Shown: piece after piece, positions 56,822 through 64,000 of the stretch
How positions within the stretch are numbered: position 1 is the first letter of the stretch
Layout of the letters: the number at the start of each line of letters is the position of its first letter
Assembly: GCA_943787375.1 (NCBI GenBank)
Contig: CALSME010000005.1
Location: 62,001-126,000, forward strand
Length of the DNA: 64,000 nucleotides
Direction of reading: 5' to 3'
From: an uncultured Polaribacter sp.
GTDB taxonomy: Bacteria > Bacteroidota > Bacteroidia > Flavobacteriales > Flavobacteriaceae
The notes under the pieces: model-generated
What the model was told of the DNA's origin: nothing
Database searches by the model: none
The model's input: only the letters and a program-made list of their open reading frames with translations
Translations under genes and position numbers: made by a program

Positions 56822-57400
56822 ATGAAAATAGTAATAATAGACAATTACGATTCCTTTACTTATAACTTAGTTCATATGGTAGAGAAAATTACAGGCAATT
56901 TTCCTGCGGTTTTTAGAAACGATGAAATTAGTTTAGAAGACGTAAATAATTTCGATTTAATCATGTTATCTCCAGGACCAGGAATTCCTGAAGAGGCGGG
57001 TATTTTAAAAGAGATCATCAGAACCTATGCGGGCAAAAAACCAATATTTGGAGTTTGCCTTGGCCTTCAGGCGATTACTGAAGTTTTTGGTGGAAGCATT
57101 GTCAATTTAGATACCGTGTATCATGGAGTGGCAACCCTTATGGATGTTGTAGATGAAAGCGCGGTGATCTTTAAAGACATACCAACTCCATTTTTAGCGG
57201 CACGATACCACTCGTGGTCAGCTACTGAAGATGGTTTCCCAGAAGTATTGAAAGTTACGGCAAGAGACGAAGATGGAGGGATTCAAGCAATAGCGCATAA
57301 GGTGTTTCCAATTTCAGCAGTGCAGTTTCATCCAGAATCCATTCTAACAGAGGTTGGAGAACAAATTGTGACTAATTTTATAAATAGTGTAAAAAAGTAA
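56822..57400 (+). CDS. trpG: anthranilate synthase component II (glutamine amidotransferase)
   Basis: This 192-residue class I glutaminase has NYDSFTYNLVHMVE and SPGPGIPEEAG. The nucleophile Cys lies in FGVCLGLQAI and the His-Glu pair in VQFHPESIL. It supplies ammonia to TrpE. It may also serve p-aminobenzoate synthesis, as in many bacteria. It lies 42 bases after trpE. Confidence 0.95.
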   Translation: MKIVIIDNYDSFTYNLVHMVEKITGNFPAVFRNDEISLEDVNNFDLIMLSPGPGIPEEAGILKEIIRTYAGKKPIFGVCLGLQAITEVFGGSIVNLDTVYHGVATLMDVVDESAVIFKDIPTPFLAARYHSWSATEDGFPEVLKVTARDEDGGIQAIAHKVFPISAVQFHPESILTEVGEQIVTNFINSVKK

Positions 57401-57458
57401 TGAAGTTAAAACATCTTATGGATCCACTTTATTATTTCAACAATAGAACTGTATAAAA

Positions 57459-58445
57459 ATGAAAGCAATTTTAAACGAATTATACCAGCACAAAAGATTG
57501 TCAAAATCGCAAGCAAAACAAATCTTAATTGACATTGCCTCCGAGAAATACAATGATGCTCATTTGGCTTCATTCATGACCGTTTTTATGATGCGTCCAA
57601 TAACGGTTGAAGAACTTGCTGGTTTTAGAGATGCTTTGATGGAGTTAGCCATTAAGGTAGATTTATCTCCCTTCAATACGATTGATATTGTTGGAACTGG
57701 AGGGGATGGAAAGGATACTTTTAATATTTCTACACTCACTTCGTTTATCGTTGCGGGTACAGGTCAGAAAGTAGCAAAACATGGTAATTATTCGGTATCT
57801 TCGCAGTCGGGTTCGTCGGACATGTTGGCTAGCTTTGGATATCAATTTACCAATGATGAAAACACGCTAAAAGCGCATTTAGAAAAAGCAAATATTTGTT
57901 TTTTACATGCACCAAAATTTCATCCAGCAATGAAAGCGGTTGGACCCACAAGAAAAGCATTGGCTTTAAAAACGTTCTTTAATATTTTAGGCCCTTTAGT
58001 CAATCCAAGTACTCCTAAAAATCATTTTTTAGGAACATTTAATTTGGAAATTGCCCGTTTGTATAATTATATTTTACAAGAAGAAAAAAGTAATTATGGA
58101 ATCGTTCATGCGTTGGATGGATATGATGAAATTTCTCTTACTGGCGGATTTAAACTCTTCACTAAAAAAGGAGAGCAATTGATTCAACCCGAGGATATTG
58201 GTCAGAAAAAAATTGAACAATCAGCTATTTTTGGAGGAAACTCAGTAGCCGACGCCGCAAAAATTTTTAAAACGATTCTCGATGGAAAAGGAACCGATGC
58301 ACAAAACAATGTGGTTTTAACAAATGCAGCGTTTGCACTTAAGGTCGTAGAAGCAACAAAAAGTTTTGAGACCTGTTTTGAAGAAGCTAAGGAGGCGTTG
58401 TTTCGCTTGAAAGCAAAAGCGTGTTTAACAAAGTTAGTCCAGTAA
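57459..58445 (+). CDS. trpD: anthranilate phosphoribosyltransferase
   Basis: This 328-residue enzyme joins anthranilate to PRPP. It has DIVGTGGDGKDTFNIST for pyrophosphate binding, VAKHGNYSVSSQSGSSD, LHAPKFHPAMKAVGPTRKAL for anthranilate, and NILGPLVNPS. Its stop codon TAA overlaps the ATG of the next small gene (TAATG at 58443-58447), so the two are translationally coupled. Confidence 0.96.
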   Translation: MKAILNELYQHKRLSKSQAKQILIDIASEKYNDAHLASFMTVFMMRPITVEELAGFRDALMELAIKVDLSPFNTIDIVGTGGDGKDTFNISTLTSFIVAGTGQKVAKHGNYSVSSQSGSSDMLASFGYQFTNDENTLKAHLEKANICFLHAPKFHPAMKAVGPTRKALALKTFFNILGPLVNPSTPKNHFLGTFNLEIARLYNYILQEEKSNYGIVHALDGYDEISLTGGFKLFTKKGEQLIQPEDIGQKKIEQSAIFGGNSVADAAKIFKTILDGKGTDAQNNVVLTNAAFALKVVEATKSFETCFEEAKEALFRLKAKACLTKLVQ

Positions 58446-58609
58446 TGACCAAAAAGAAAAAGAACTTAATTTCAATTGTTCCTGCCTTTGTATTTATAGG
58501 TTTGGCGATTGGAATACAAACAAGAAATATATTTTTGCATACTGTAATTGGGTTTTTTACAGGTGTTTTGGTGTATTTCTTTTTAAAGAATAAAAACTCA
58601 AATTCTTAA
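58445..58609 (+). CDS. small two-helix membrane protein in the trp operon
   Basis: This 54-residue frame starts at an ATG sharing one base with the trpD stop. It has a Lys-rich N-terminus (MTKKKKN), a first hydrophobic helix (LISIVPAFVFIGLAIGI), a short loop (QTRNIFLH) and a second helix (TVIGFFTGVLVYFFL), with a polar tail (KNKNSNS). It resembles no family I recognise. Its overlap with trpD and its position 15 bases before trpC make it a real operon member. Both ends face the cytoplasm by the positive-inside rule. Function unknown. Confidence 0.75.
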   Translation: MTKKKKNLISIVPAFVFIGLAIGIQTRNIFLHTVIGFFTGVLVYFFLKNKNSNS

Positions 58610-58624
58610 TTTAGAATTATTTAT

Positions 58625-59413
58625 ATGACCATATTAGATAAGATAATCGCCTTCAAAAAGAAGGAAATTGCAAAAATAAAAGCAGAAGTTCCTGTAAAAA
58701 AATTAGTAGAAAGCCCTAATTTTTCTAGACAACCGTTGTCTTTAAAAAAATCATTGTTAGCTGTTGGTTCTACAGGAATTATAGCAGAGTATAAACGGCA
58801 ATCTCCTTCTAAAGGAATCATTAATGACAAAGCAACGATTGCCGAAGTGACCAACGGATATTTAGATGCGAATGTAGCTGCACAATCTATTTTAACAGAT
58901 ACTTCCTTTTTTGGAGGAACGATGGCAGATTTGATGGAAGCAAGAGTCATCAATCAGCAAATACCAATCTTACGAAAAGATTTTATTGTAGATGGTTTTC
59001 AAATTGTAGAAGCAAAGGCGATTGGTGCGGATGTAATTTTATTAATCGCTGCATGTTTAACTGCTACAGAATTAAAAAATTACGGAAATCTGGCAACCGA
59101 TTTAGGTATGGAAGTTTTGTATGAAGTGCATTCGCAAGAAGATTTAGATAAAATCAAGCATTTAGAAAATAAAATCATTGGCATTAACAATCGAAATTTA
59201 AAAACTTTTGATGTAGACCTAGAACACTCTATCAAATTATCAGGTCAAATTCCAGATTCTTGTGTAAAAGTTTCTGAAAGCGGAATTTCTGATCCAAGAA
59301 TTATTACAGGATTGAAAGAATATGGGTTTCAAGGATTTTTAATTGGAGAAAGTTTTATGAAAGAAGAAAACCCAGGAGCAGCTTGTCAAGCGTTTATCAA
59401 TCAAATAAAATAA
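58625..59413 (+). CDS. trpC: indole-3-glycerol phosphate synthase
   Basis: This 262-residue TIM-barrel enzyme has IIAEYKRQSPSKGIIND, with the catalytic Lys in the first strand, VLRKDFIVD-like PILRKDFIVDGFQ, IIGINNRNLKTF, SESGISD and GFLIGESFM for phosphate binding. It is the separate form, not fused to TrpF. It lies 4 bases before trpF. Confidence 0.96.
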   Translation: MTILDKIIAFKKKEIAKIKAEVPVKKLVESPNFSRQPLSLKKSLLAVGSTGIIAEYKRQSPSKGIINDKATIAEVTNGYLDANVAAQSILTDTSFFGGTMADLMEARVINQQIPILRKDFIVDGFQIVEAKAIGADVILLIAACLTATELKNYGNLATDLGMEVLYEVHSQEDLDKIKHLENKIIGINNRNLKTFDVDLEHSIKLSGQIPDSCVKVSESGISDPRIITGLKEYGFQGFLIGESFMKEENPGAACQAFINQIK

Positions 59414-59416
59414 AAG

Positions 59417-60130
59417 ATGAAACTGAAAGTTTGCGGAATGAAGCATGGCGAAAATATCCAAGAAGTTGCAGCATTGCACCCCGATTATATGGGCTTCATT
59501 TTTTATGAACAATCAAAAAGAAATTTTGAAGGGATTATTCCTGAGCTCCCAAAATCAATAAAGAAAACTGGAGTTTTTGTAAATGAATATCCAGAGATTT
59601 TAATCTCTTTAGTTGAAGAATATCAATTAGATGCAGTGCAATTACACGGAGATGAATCGGTAGCCTATGTCACCGATTTACAGTTGCAATTAGCGGAAAG
59701 AAGAGCCTTGTTTATAGAAGAAAATAAACATCAAAAAAAGAAAAAAAACAAACACAAGATTTCGAATGAGAAAGTAGAAATCATTAAAGTATTTGGTGTA
59801 AAAGACACCTTTGATTTTGAAGTGCTAACACCTTATTTGGATGTTGTTGATTCTTTTTTGTTTGATACAAAAGGAAAAGAAAGGGGAGGGAATGGCGTTC
59901 AATTTGATTGGTCTGTTTTACAGCTATATCCTTTTGAGAAGCCTTTCTTTTTAAGTGGCGGAATTGGTTTAGATTCTGTTGATGCGTTGCAGTCATTTCT
60001 AGGAAAACCAGCATCAAAGTACTGTTTTGCACTAGATGTCAATAGTAAATTTGAAACCGTACCAGGTGTAAAGAAAGTGGAGGAGATAAAAAAGTTTAAA
60101 AATAAAGTCATTGCGAAAGAAGCGAAGTAA
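59417..60130 (+). CDS. trpF: phosphoribosylanthranilate isomerase with a Lys-rich insertion
   Basis: This 237-residue TIM-barrel isomerase has the catalytic Cys in LKVCGMKH, DAVQLHGDE, and the general-acid Asp in FLFDTKGKERGG, followed by PFFLSGGIG. Typical TrpF proteins are 200-215 residues. The excess is a hydrophilic loop at about residues 98-118 (EENKHQKKKKNKHK) between the VQLHGDE strand and the strand IIKVFG. The loop keeps the frame and lies away from the catalytic residues, so the enzyme should be active. Confidence 0.93.
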   Translation: MKLKVCGMKHGENIQEVAALHPDYMGFIFYEQSKRNFEGIIPELPKSIKKTGVFVNEYPEILISLVEEYQLDAVQLHGDESVAYVTDLQLQLAERRALFIEENKHQKKKKNKHKISNEKVEIIKVFGVKDTFDFEVLTPYLDVVDSFLFDTKGKERGGNGVQFDWSVLQLYPFEKPFFLSGGIGLDSVDALQSFLGKPASKYCFALDVNSKFETVPGVKKVEEIKKFKNKVIAKEAK

Positions 60131-60184
60131 TCTTCTAGTGTAAAGAGATTTCTTCATTCTATAAACCACAGTATACAATAAATT

Positions 60185-61369
60185 ATGAAATCAAAATTTC
60201 AACCCGATGAAAACGGTTATTTTGGACAATATGGAGGGGCATTTATTCCCGAATTATTATATCCAAATGTAAAAGAACTCGCAGATAATTATATTCAAAT
60301 TATCGAATCTGAAGCGTTTCAAACAGAGTACAAATCGTTATTAAAAGACTATGTTGGGCGTCCAACTCCGCTCTATTTAGCAAAACGATTGTCAGAAAAA
60401 TATGGTGCCCATATTTATTTGAAACGAGAAGATTTAAATCATACTGGTGCGCATAAAGTAAACAATACCGTTGGTCAAATCCTCATTGCTAAGAAATTAG
60501 GAAAGACAAAAATTATTGCAGAAACTGGAGCAGGTCAGCACGGAGTTGCTACAGCAACAGTATGTGCATTAATGGGCTTGGAATGTACTGTATTCATGGG
60601 AGAAAAAGACATTGTACGTCAAGCACCCAATGTTGCTCGAATGAAAATGTTAGGTGCAAAAGTAGTGCCCGCAACCAGTGGAAGTAAAACATTAAAAGAT
60701 GCCACTAACGAGGCCATTCGCTATTGGATTCAAAATCCAGCTACATTTTATTTGATCGGATCTGTTGTAGGACCCCATCCACATCCAGACATGGTAGCTC
60801 GTTTGCAGGCCGTGATTTCTGAAGAAATGAAATGGCAACTAAAAGAAAAAACAGGCAAGGAAAACCCAGATACGATCATTGCATGTGTTGGTGGAGGTAG
60901 TAATGCCGCTGGTGCTTTTTATCATTATATGGAGGACGAAGCGGTGGAATTAATTGCAGTAGAAGCCGCAGGTTTAGGAGTTAATTCTGGAGAAAGTGCA
61001 GCGACCTCTCAATTAGGAGAAGTTGGAATTATACACGGAAGTAAAACGATTTTAATGCAAGATGAATACGGACAAATTCAGGAGCCGTACTCAATTTCTG
61101 CAGGATTGGATTATCCAGGAGTTGGCCCTTTACATGCACACTTGTATGAAACAAAAAGAGCAAAATTCATGAATGCTACCGATAAAGAAGCGTTAGCAGC
61201 TGCCTATGAATTGACAAAAATTGAAGGAATTATCCCAGCTTTAGAAACGGCCCATGCTTTGGCTGTTTTGCCGAAAATAAAATTTAAAAAAGACCAGGTA
61301 GTCGTCATTAATTTATCTGGTAGAGGCGACAAAGATTTAGAAATATTTATTAAACATTTAGAAGAATAA
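60185..61369 (+). CDS. trpB: tryptophan synthase beta chain
   Basis: This 394-residue PLP enzyme condenses indole with serine. It has [30 protein letters not shown] with the Schiff-base Lys, [19 protein letters not shown], and the PLP-phosphate loop [10 protein letters not shown]. It is a TrpB1 type, which normally pairs with TrpA. The stop TAA overlaps the ATG of the DUF3050 gene (TAATG). Confidence 0.96.
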   Translation: MKSKFQPDENGYFGQYGGAFIPELLYPNVKELADNYIQIIESEAFQTEYKSLLKDYVGRPTPLYLAKRLSEKYGAHIYLKREDLNHTGAHKVNNTVGQILIAKKLGKTKIIAETGAGQHGVATATVCALMGLECTVFMGEKDIVRQAPNVARMKMLGAKVVPATSGSKTLKDATNEAIRYWIQNPATFYLIGSVVGPHPHPDMVARLQAVISEEMKWQLKEKTGKENPDTIIACVGGGSNAAGAFYHYMEDEAVELIAVEAAGLGVNSGESAATSQLGEVGIIHGSKTILMQDEYGQIQEPYSISAGLDYPGVGPLHAHLYETKRAKFMNATDKEALAAAYELTKIEGIIPALETAHALAVLPKIKFKKDQVVVINLSGRGDKDLEIFIKHLEE

Positions 61370-62157
61370 TGAATCCGAAAATTGATTTTATTGAATCCGA
61401 ATTAGAAAATTTAAGAGATACTTTAAAAAGTCATTCCTTGTATAAAAATCTTCACTCGTTGGAAGATATTCAGGTTTTTATGGAAAACCATGTCTTTGCT
61501 GTTTGGGATTTCATGTCACTTTTAAAAGGCCTTCAAATAGATTTAACAACCGTTTCTACACCTTGGGTTCCTAGAGAGAATTCAAAATTGGCACGGTTTA
61601 TTAATGAAATTACGGTAGCAGAAGAAAGTGATTTTGATAAAGATGGTGTTGTTAAAAGTCATTTTGAAATGTATCTTGACGCTATGGAAGAGGTGGGAGC
61701 TGATACTTCAAAAATCACGTATTTTTTAAAACAACTCTCTGTTTTAAAATCTGTTGAAGAGTCTCTAGAAAGCACAACTATTATCGCTTCGGTAAAAGAA
61801 TTTGTCTCTTTTACATTTAAAATAATCAACACCAAAGAAACCCATAAAATTGCAGCAGCATTTACATTCGGGAGAGAAGATGTCATTCCAGATATGTTCA
61901 TCAAAATTATTGAAGAAGCAGCAACCAATCAGGATCAAAAATATGATAGTTTTACTTACTACTTAAAGCGTCATATAGAGTTAGATGGAGATGAGCATGG
62001 ACCTTTGTCTTTGCAAATGATCTCAGAATTATGTGGGAATGATACACAGAAATGGGATGAAGTTTTGGACGTTGCAAAAGAATCGTTATCGGTTCGAATT
62101 CATTTGTGGAGTGGTATTGAAGAAGAATTAAAAAGACACAAACAAGCACTCGTTTAA
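61369..62157 (+). CDS. DUF3050 family protein between trpB and trpA
   Basis: This 262-residue protein matches the DUF3050 family by its conserved start (HSLYKNLHSLEDIQVFMENH), the region FAVWDFMSLLKGLQ, TPWVPRENSKLARFINEI, and the later AAFTFGREDVIPDMF and RHIELDGDEHGPLSLQM. The pattern of His, Glu and Asp in an all-helical protein suggests a haem-oxygenase-like fold that may bind metal. The reaction is unknown. It is coupled to trpB by TAATG overlap and to trpA by a 1-base gap. Cotranslation with tryptophan synthase is therefore certain in outline, though its role there is not. Confidence 0.85.
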   Translation: MNPKIDFIESELENLRDTLKSHSLYKNLHSLEDIQVFMENHVFAVWDFMSLLKGLQIDLTTVSTPWVPRENSKLARFINEITVAEESDFDKDGVVKSHFEMYLDAMEEVGADTSKITYFLKQLSVLKSVEESLESTTIIASVKEFVSFTFKIINTKETHKIAAAFTFGREDVIPDMFIKIIEEAATNQDQKYDSFTYYLKRHIELDGDEHGPLSLQMISELCGNDTQKWDEVLDVAKESLSVRIHLWSGIEEELKRHKQALV

Positions 62158-62158
62158 T

Positions 62159-62923
62159 ATGAAGAAATTAAATACGTTATTGGCTCAAAAAGAGAACTTA
62201 CTCTCTATTTATTTTACCTGTGGATATCCAGAATTAGGAGATACAACCCAGGTAATTTCAGCATTAGAAAAAAGTGGTGTCGATTTTATTGAAGTTGGCC
62301 TGCCTTATTCAGATCCTTTGGCAGATGGTCCTACTATTCAGGATTCAAGTCAAAAAGCATTGGAGAATGGAATCAATCTAGACATTGTATTTGAGCAATT
62401 AATGACGATTAAAGAAACCAATAAAACCCCTTTGGTTTTAATGGGGTATCTCAATCAAATGCTAAAATATGGCGAAGAGAAGTTTTGTCAAAAAGTGGTG
62501 GATTGCGGTATAGAAACCTTGATTATTCCTGATTTGCCAATGGTTGAATTTGAAAATCATTATCAAGCGCTATTTGACAAATACGGATTAACCAATGTGT
62601 TTTTAATCACCCCAAATACTTCCGAAGAAAGAATTCGTAAAATTGACACTTATACAAAATCATTTATTTATATGGTTGCTTCTTCTTCTATCACAGGAGC
62701 AAAAGGGGAGATCTCGGAGCAACAAATCGCTTACTTTGAAAGAATCACAGCGATGAATTTAAAAAGTAAATGTATTATTGGTTTTGGTATTTCAGACAAG
62801 CCAACGTTTACCATTGCTTGCAAACATGCACAAGGCGCAATTATCGGATCTGCTTTTATCAAACACATAGGTGCTAATGGTATTGAAAAAATAACTGATT
62901 TTATAAAGCCTATTATCACATAA
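62159..62923 (+). CDS. trpA: tryptophan synthase alpha chain
   Basis: This 254-residue TIM-barrel enzyme cleaves indole-3-glycerol phosphate and passes indole to TrpB. It has FIEVGLPYSDPLADGPTIQ with the catalytic Glu and Asp, MGYLNQMLKYG, ETLIIPDLPMVE, and the phosphate loop IGSAFIKHIG. It ends the operon, followed at once by a terminator. Confidence 0.96.
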   Translation: MKKLNTLLAQKENLLSIYFTCGYPELGDTTQVISALEKSGVDFIEVGLPYSDPLADGPTIQDSSQKALENGINLDIVFEQLMTIKETNKTPLVLMGYLNQMLKYGEEKFCQKVVDCGIETLIIPDLPMVEFENHYQALFDKYGLTNVFLITPNTSEERIRKIDTYTKSFIYMVASSSITGAKGEISEQQIAYFERITAMNLKSKCIIGFGISDKPTFTIACKHAQGAIIGSAFIKHIGANGIEKITDFIKPIIT

Positions 62924-62957
62924 AAAAAGCGAAAATTTAAAGTTTCGCTTTTTTTTA
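62922..62957. terminator. bidirectional terminator after trpA
   Basis: AAAAAAGCGAAA pairs with TTTCGCTTTTTT around ATTTAAAG, with A- and T-runs. It overlaps the stop of the convergent plug-domain gene. Confidence 0.88.
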
Positions 62958-63584
62958 TAACATGGTGCGAACCATAATCACCCCGTTCATCCCTCGTATT
63001 CCGTAAATTGCAGATTCAGGGCCTTTTAGAATGGTAATTGATTTGATGGTACTTGGAACGATATCTCCAAAACTAGTTTTTCCAACTGGAGACCCGTTTA
63101 AGATGTACAAGGGTTCTCTATTTTGATCTCCTCTTATAGAAATTACGTTGTCTGTAGTAACTCTAACTCCCGACACTTTTCCTCTTAAATAGTCATAGAT
63201 ATTTCGATATTGTATAGCCCCTACAGCAAACTCTCTTTGATTACTTGCAACAATATCAGCACCTATTTTATTAGGAGATATTTTAATGAGTATTTTTTTT
63301 TGACCTAAATACTTGACTTTTTTGATTCCATGAAGTGCAGAAAATATAGAAATTTCTTTGGGAAGTGCTTTCAATTTTATTTTAAAGATCCCTTTGCTAT
63401 TTGTAGTTCTTGGGTATTTTTTATTATCAAATAAAACAGAAGCACCAGGAATGGGTTTGTTGTTAGCATCCTTTACAATAAGTGTTAATTTCGATACTTT
63501 CTTTTTTTCTTGCGCAACAGTCGTAACTGTAAATGCAAGAAGTAATACAAATATAATTCCTTTAAATGCTTTTCGTGTTTTCAT
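62955..63584 (-). CDS. secreted stand-alone carboxypeptidase-regulatory-like plus TonB-receptor plug protein
   Basis: This 209-residue protein has a signal peptide (FVLLLAFTVTTVAQ). A carboxypeptidase-regulatory-like domain follows (about 32-95: LTLIVKDANNKPIPGASVLF, NSKGIFKI). A SusC/TonB-receptor plug domain comes next (about 110-205: YLRGKVSGVRV, ISIRGDQNREPLYILNGSPV, SITILKGPESAIYGIRGMNG). The beta-barrel of about 600-800 residues that normally follows is absent, because a stop occurs at VIMVRTML and no barrel-like frame follows. It may be a periplasmic plug-only protein or a remnant. A lipoprotein Cys is not seen. Confidence 0.85.
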   Translation of the reverse strand: MKTRKAFKGIIFVLLLAFTVTTVAQEKKKVSKLTLIVKDANNKPIPGASVLFDNKKYPRTTNSKGIFKIKLKALPKEISIFSALHGIKKVKYLGQKKILIKISPNKIGADIVASNQREFAVGAIQYRNIYDYLRGKVSGVRVTTDNVISIRGDQNREPLYILNGSPVGKTSFGDIVPSTIKSITILKGPESAIYGIRGMNGVIMVRTML

Positions 63585-63636
63585 ATTTTTTCTTTTAAAG
63601 GGACAGTCTTTTTTTTGATGCTAAAAATCAGCATTA

Positions 63637-64000
63637 TTAGTTTATACGAATCAAATTAATATCAAAAACTAAAGCAGCTCCACCAGGGATTGATCCAGTA
63701 CCGCGATCTCCATATCCTAAGTCAGACGGAATTAATAAAATTCCTTTACCACCTTCCTTAAAGTAAGTAATACCTTCTCTCCAACCTAAAATCACTTGAT
63801 TCAATCCAAAAGAAATCCCGTTGGTACTTTGGTCAAAAACGGTTCCATCTAACAATGTACCTCTATAGGCTACAGTTACATTAGAAGAACTTGTGGGTCT
63901 TGCGCCGGTTCCAGGTTCATTAATTACATAATACAATCCAGTACTGCTTCTTTGAGCATCCAAATTGTTTGCTTCTATATATTCAATGATATCTGCTTCC
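63637..64000 (-). CDS. FKBP-type peptidyl-prolyl cis-trans isomerase, C-terminal part (5' end outside window)
   Basis: The minus-strand frame is open to the right end of the window. The visible 120 residues are an FKBP domain preceded by a linker (EYIEANNLDAQRSSTGLYYVI). It has NVTVAYRGTLLDGTVFDQS, the active-site GWREGITYFKEGGKGILLIPSDLGYG, and the final ALVFDINLIRIN strand. FKBP proteins of flavobacteria with a similar N-terminal linker are often exported or lipoproteins, but that part is outside the window. It lies 52 bases upstream of the plug-domain gene. Confidence 0.9.
   Translation of the reverse strand, partial: EADIIEYIEANNLDAQRSSTGLYYVINEPGTGARPTSSSNVTVAYRGTLLDGTVFDQSTNGISFGLNQVILGWREGITYFKEGGKGILLIPSDLGYGDRGTGSIPGGAALVFDINLIRIN

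Overview
The window is chromosomal DNA from a marine-type flavobacterium (Bacteroidota, Flavobacteriaceae). Reasons: low G+C; promoters of the form TTG-N(18-21)-TAnnTTTG rather than TTGACA/TATAAT; gene starts without strong Shine-Dalgarno sequences; a fused SecDF; a dcw cluster without murB, murF or ddl; and lipoprotein, TonB-plug and DUF families typical of the phylum. The genus is not certain; Polaribacter or a relative would fit. No rRNA, tRNA, CRISPR array, insertion sequence or prophage was seen.

Layout. 1-1421 (+): the end of a SulP anion transporter, a rhodanese lipoprotein and a small HMA metal-binding protein. 1476-6658 (-): a seven-gene arsenosugar-type operon. In transcription order it is DUF547 protein, CxxC peroxidase-like protein, ArsS radical SAM enzyme, secreted rhodanese, CofC-like transferase, purine nucleoside phosphorylase and ArsM. 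6880-19365: housekeeping and accessory genes: fabD, an M16 protease, DegT aminotransferase-galE, a penicillin-acylase-type hydrolase, AlkB-type monooxygenase-nitroreductase, an RluA-type synthase with engB, and an alpha/beta hydrolase. 19494-35197 (+): the division and cell wall cluster mraZ-rsmH-ftsL-ftsI-murE-mraY-murD-ftsW-murG-murC-ftsQ-ftsA-ftsZ, headed by three exactly spaced MraZ-like boxes.

35357-54999: aminotransferase and fatty acid desaturase, rsmG, fhs, secDF, an in-frame HPRT-adenylate kinase fusion, obg, a TonB-C-like lipoprotein, a DUF456 membrane protein, lysS, mdh, an outer-membrane DUF6588-type protein, gyrB and asnB. 55204-62957 (+): a tryptophan operon. Its promoter is followed by a 15-residue leader peptide with three consecutive Trp codons and a classical set of competing hairpins. 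The genes are trpE-G-D, a small membrane protein, C-F-B, a DUF3050 protein, then trpA. 62955-64000 (-): a secreted stand-alone TonB-receptor plug protein and the C-terminal end of an FKBP-type isomerase.

Most noteworthy: the trp attenuator with all competing structures readable; the arsenosugar operon, whose phosphorylase carries Asp where guanosine/inosine-type enzymes have Asn; the HPRT-Adk fusion; the murE start, which can only be CTG; the MraZ operator; and the two non-trp genes inside the trp operon. Homology statements come from reading motifs, not from database searches.
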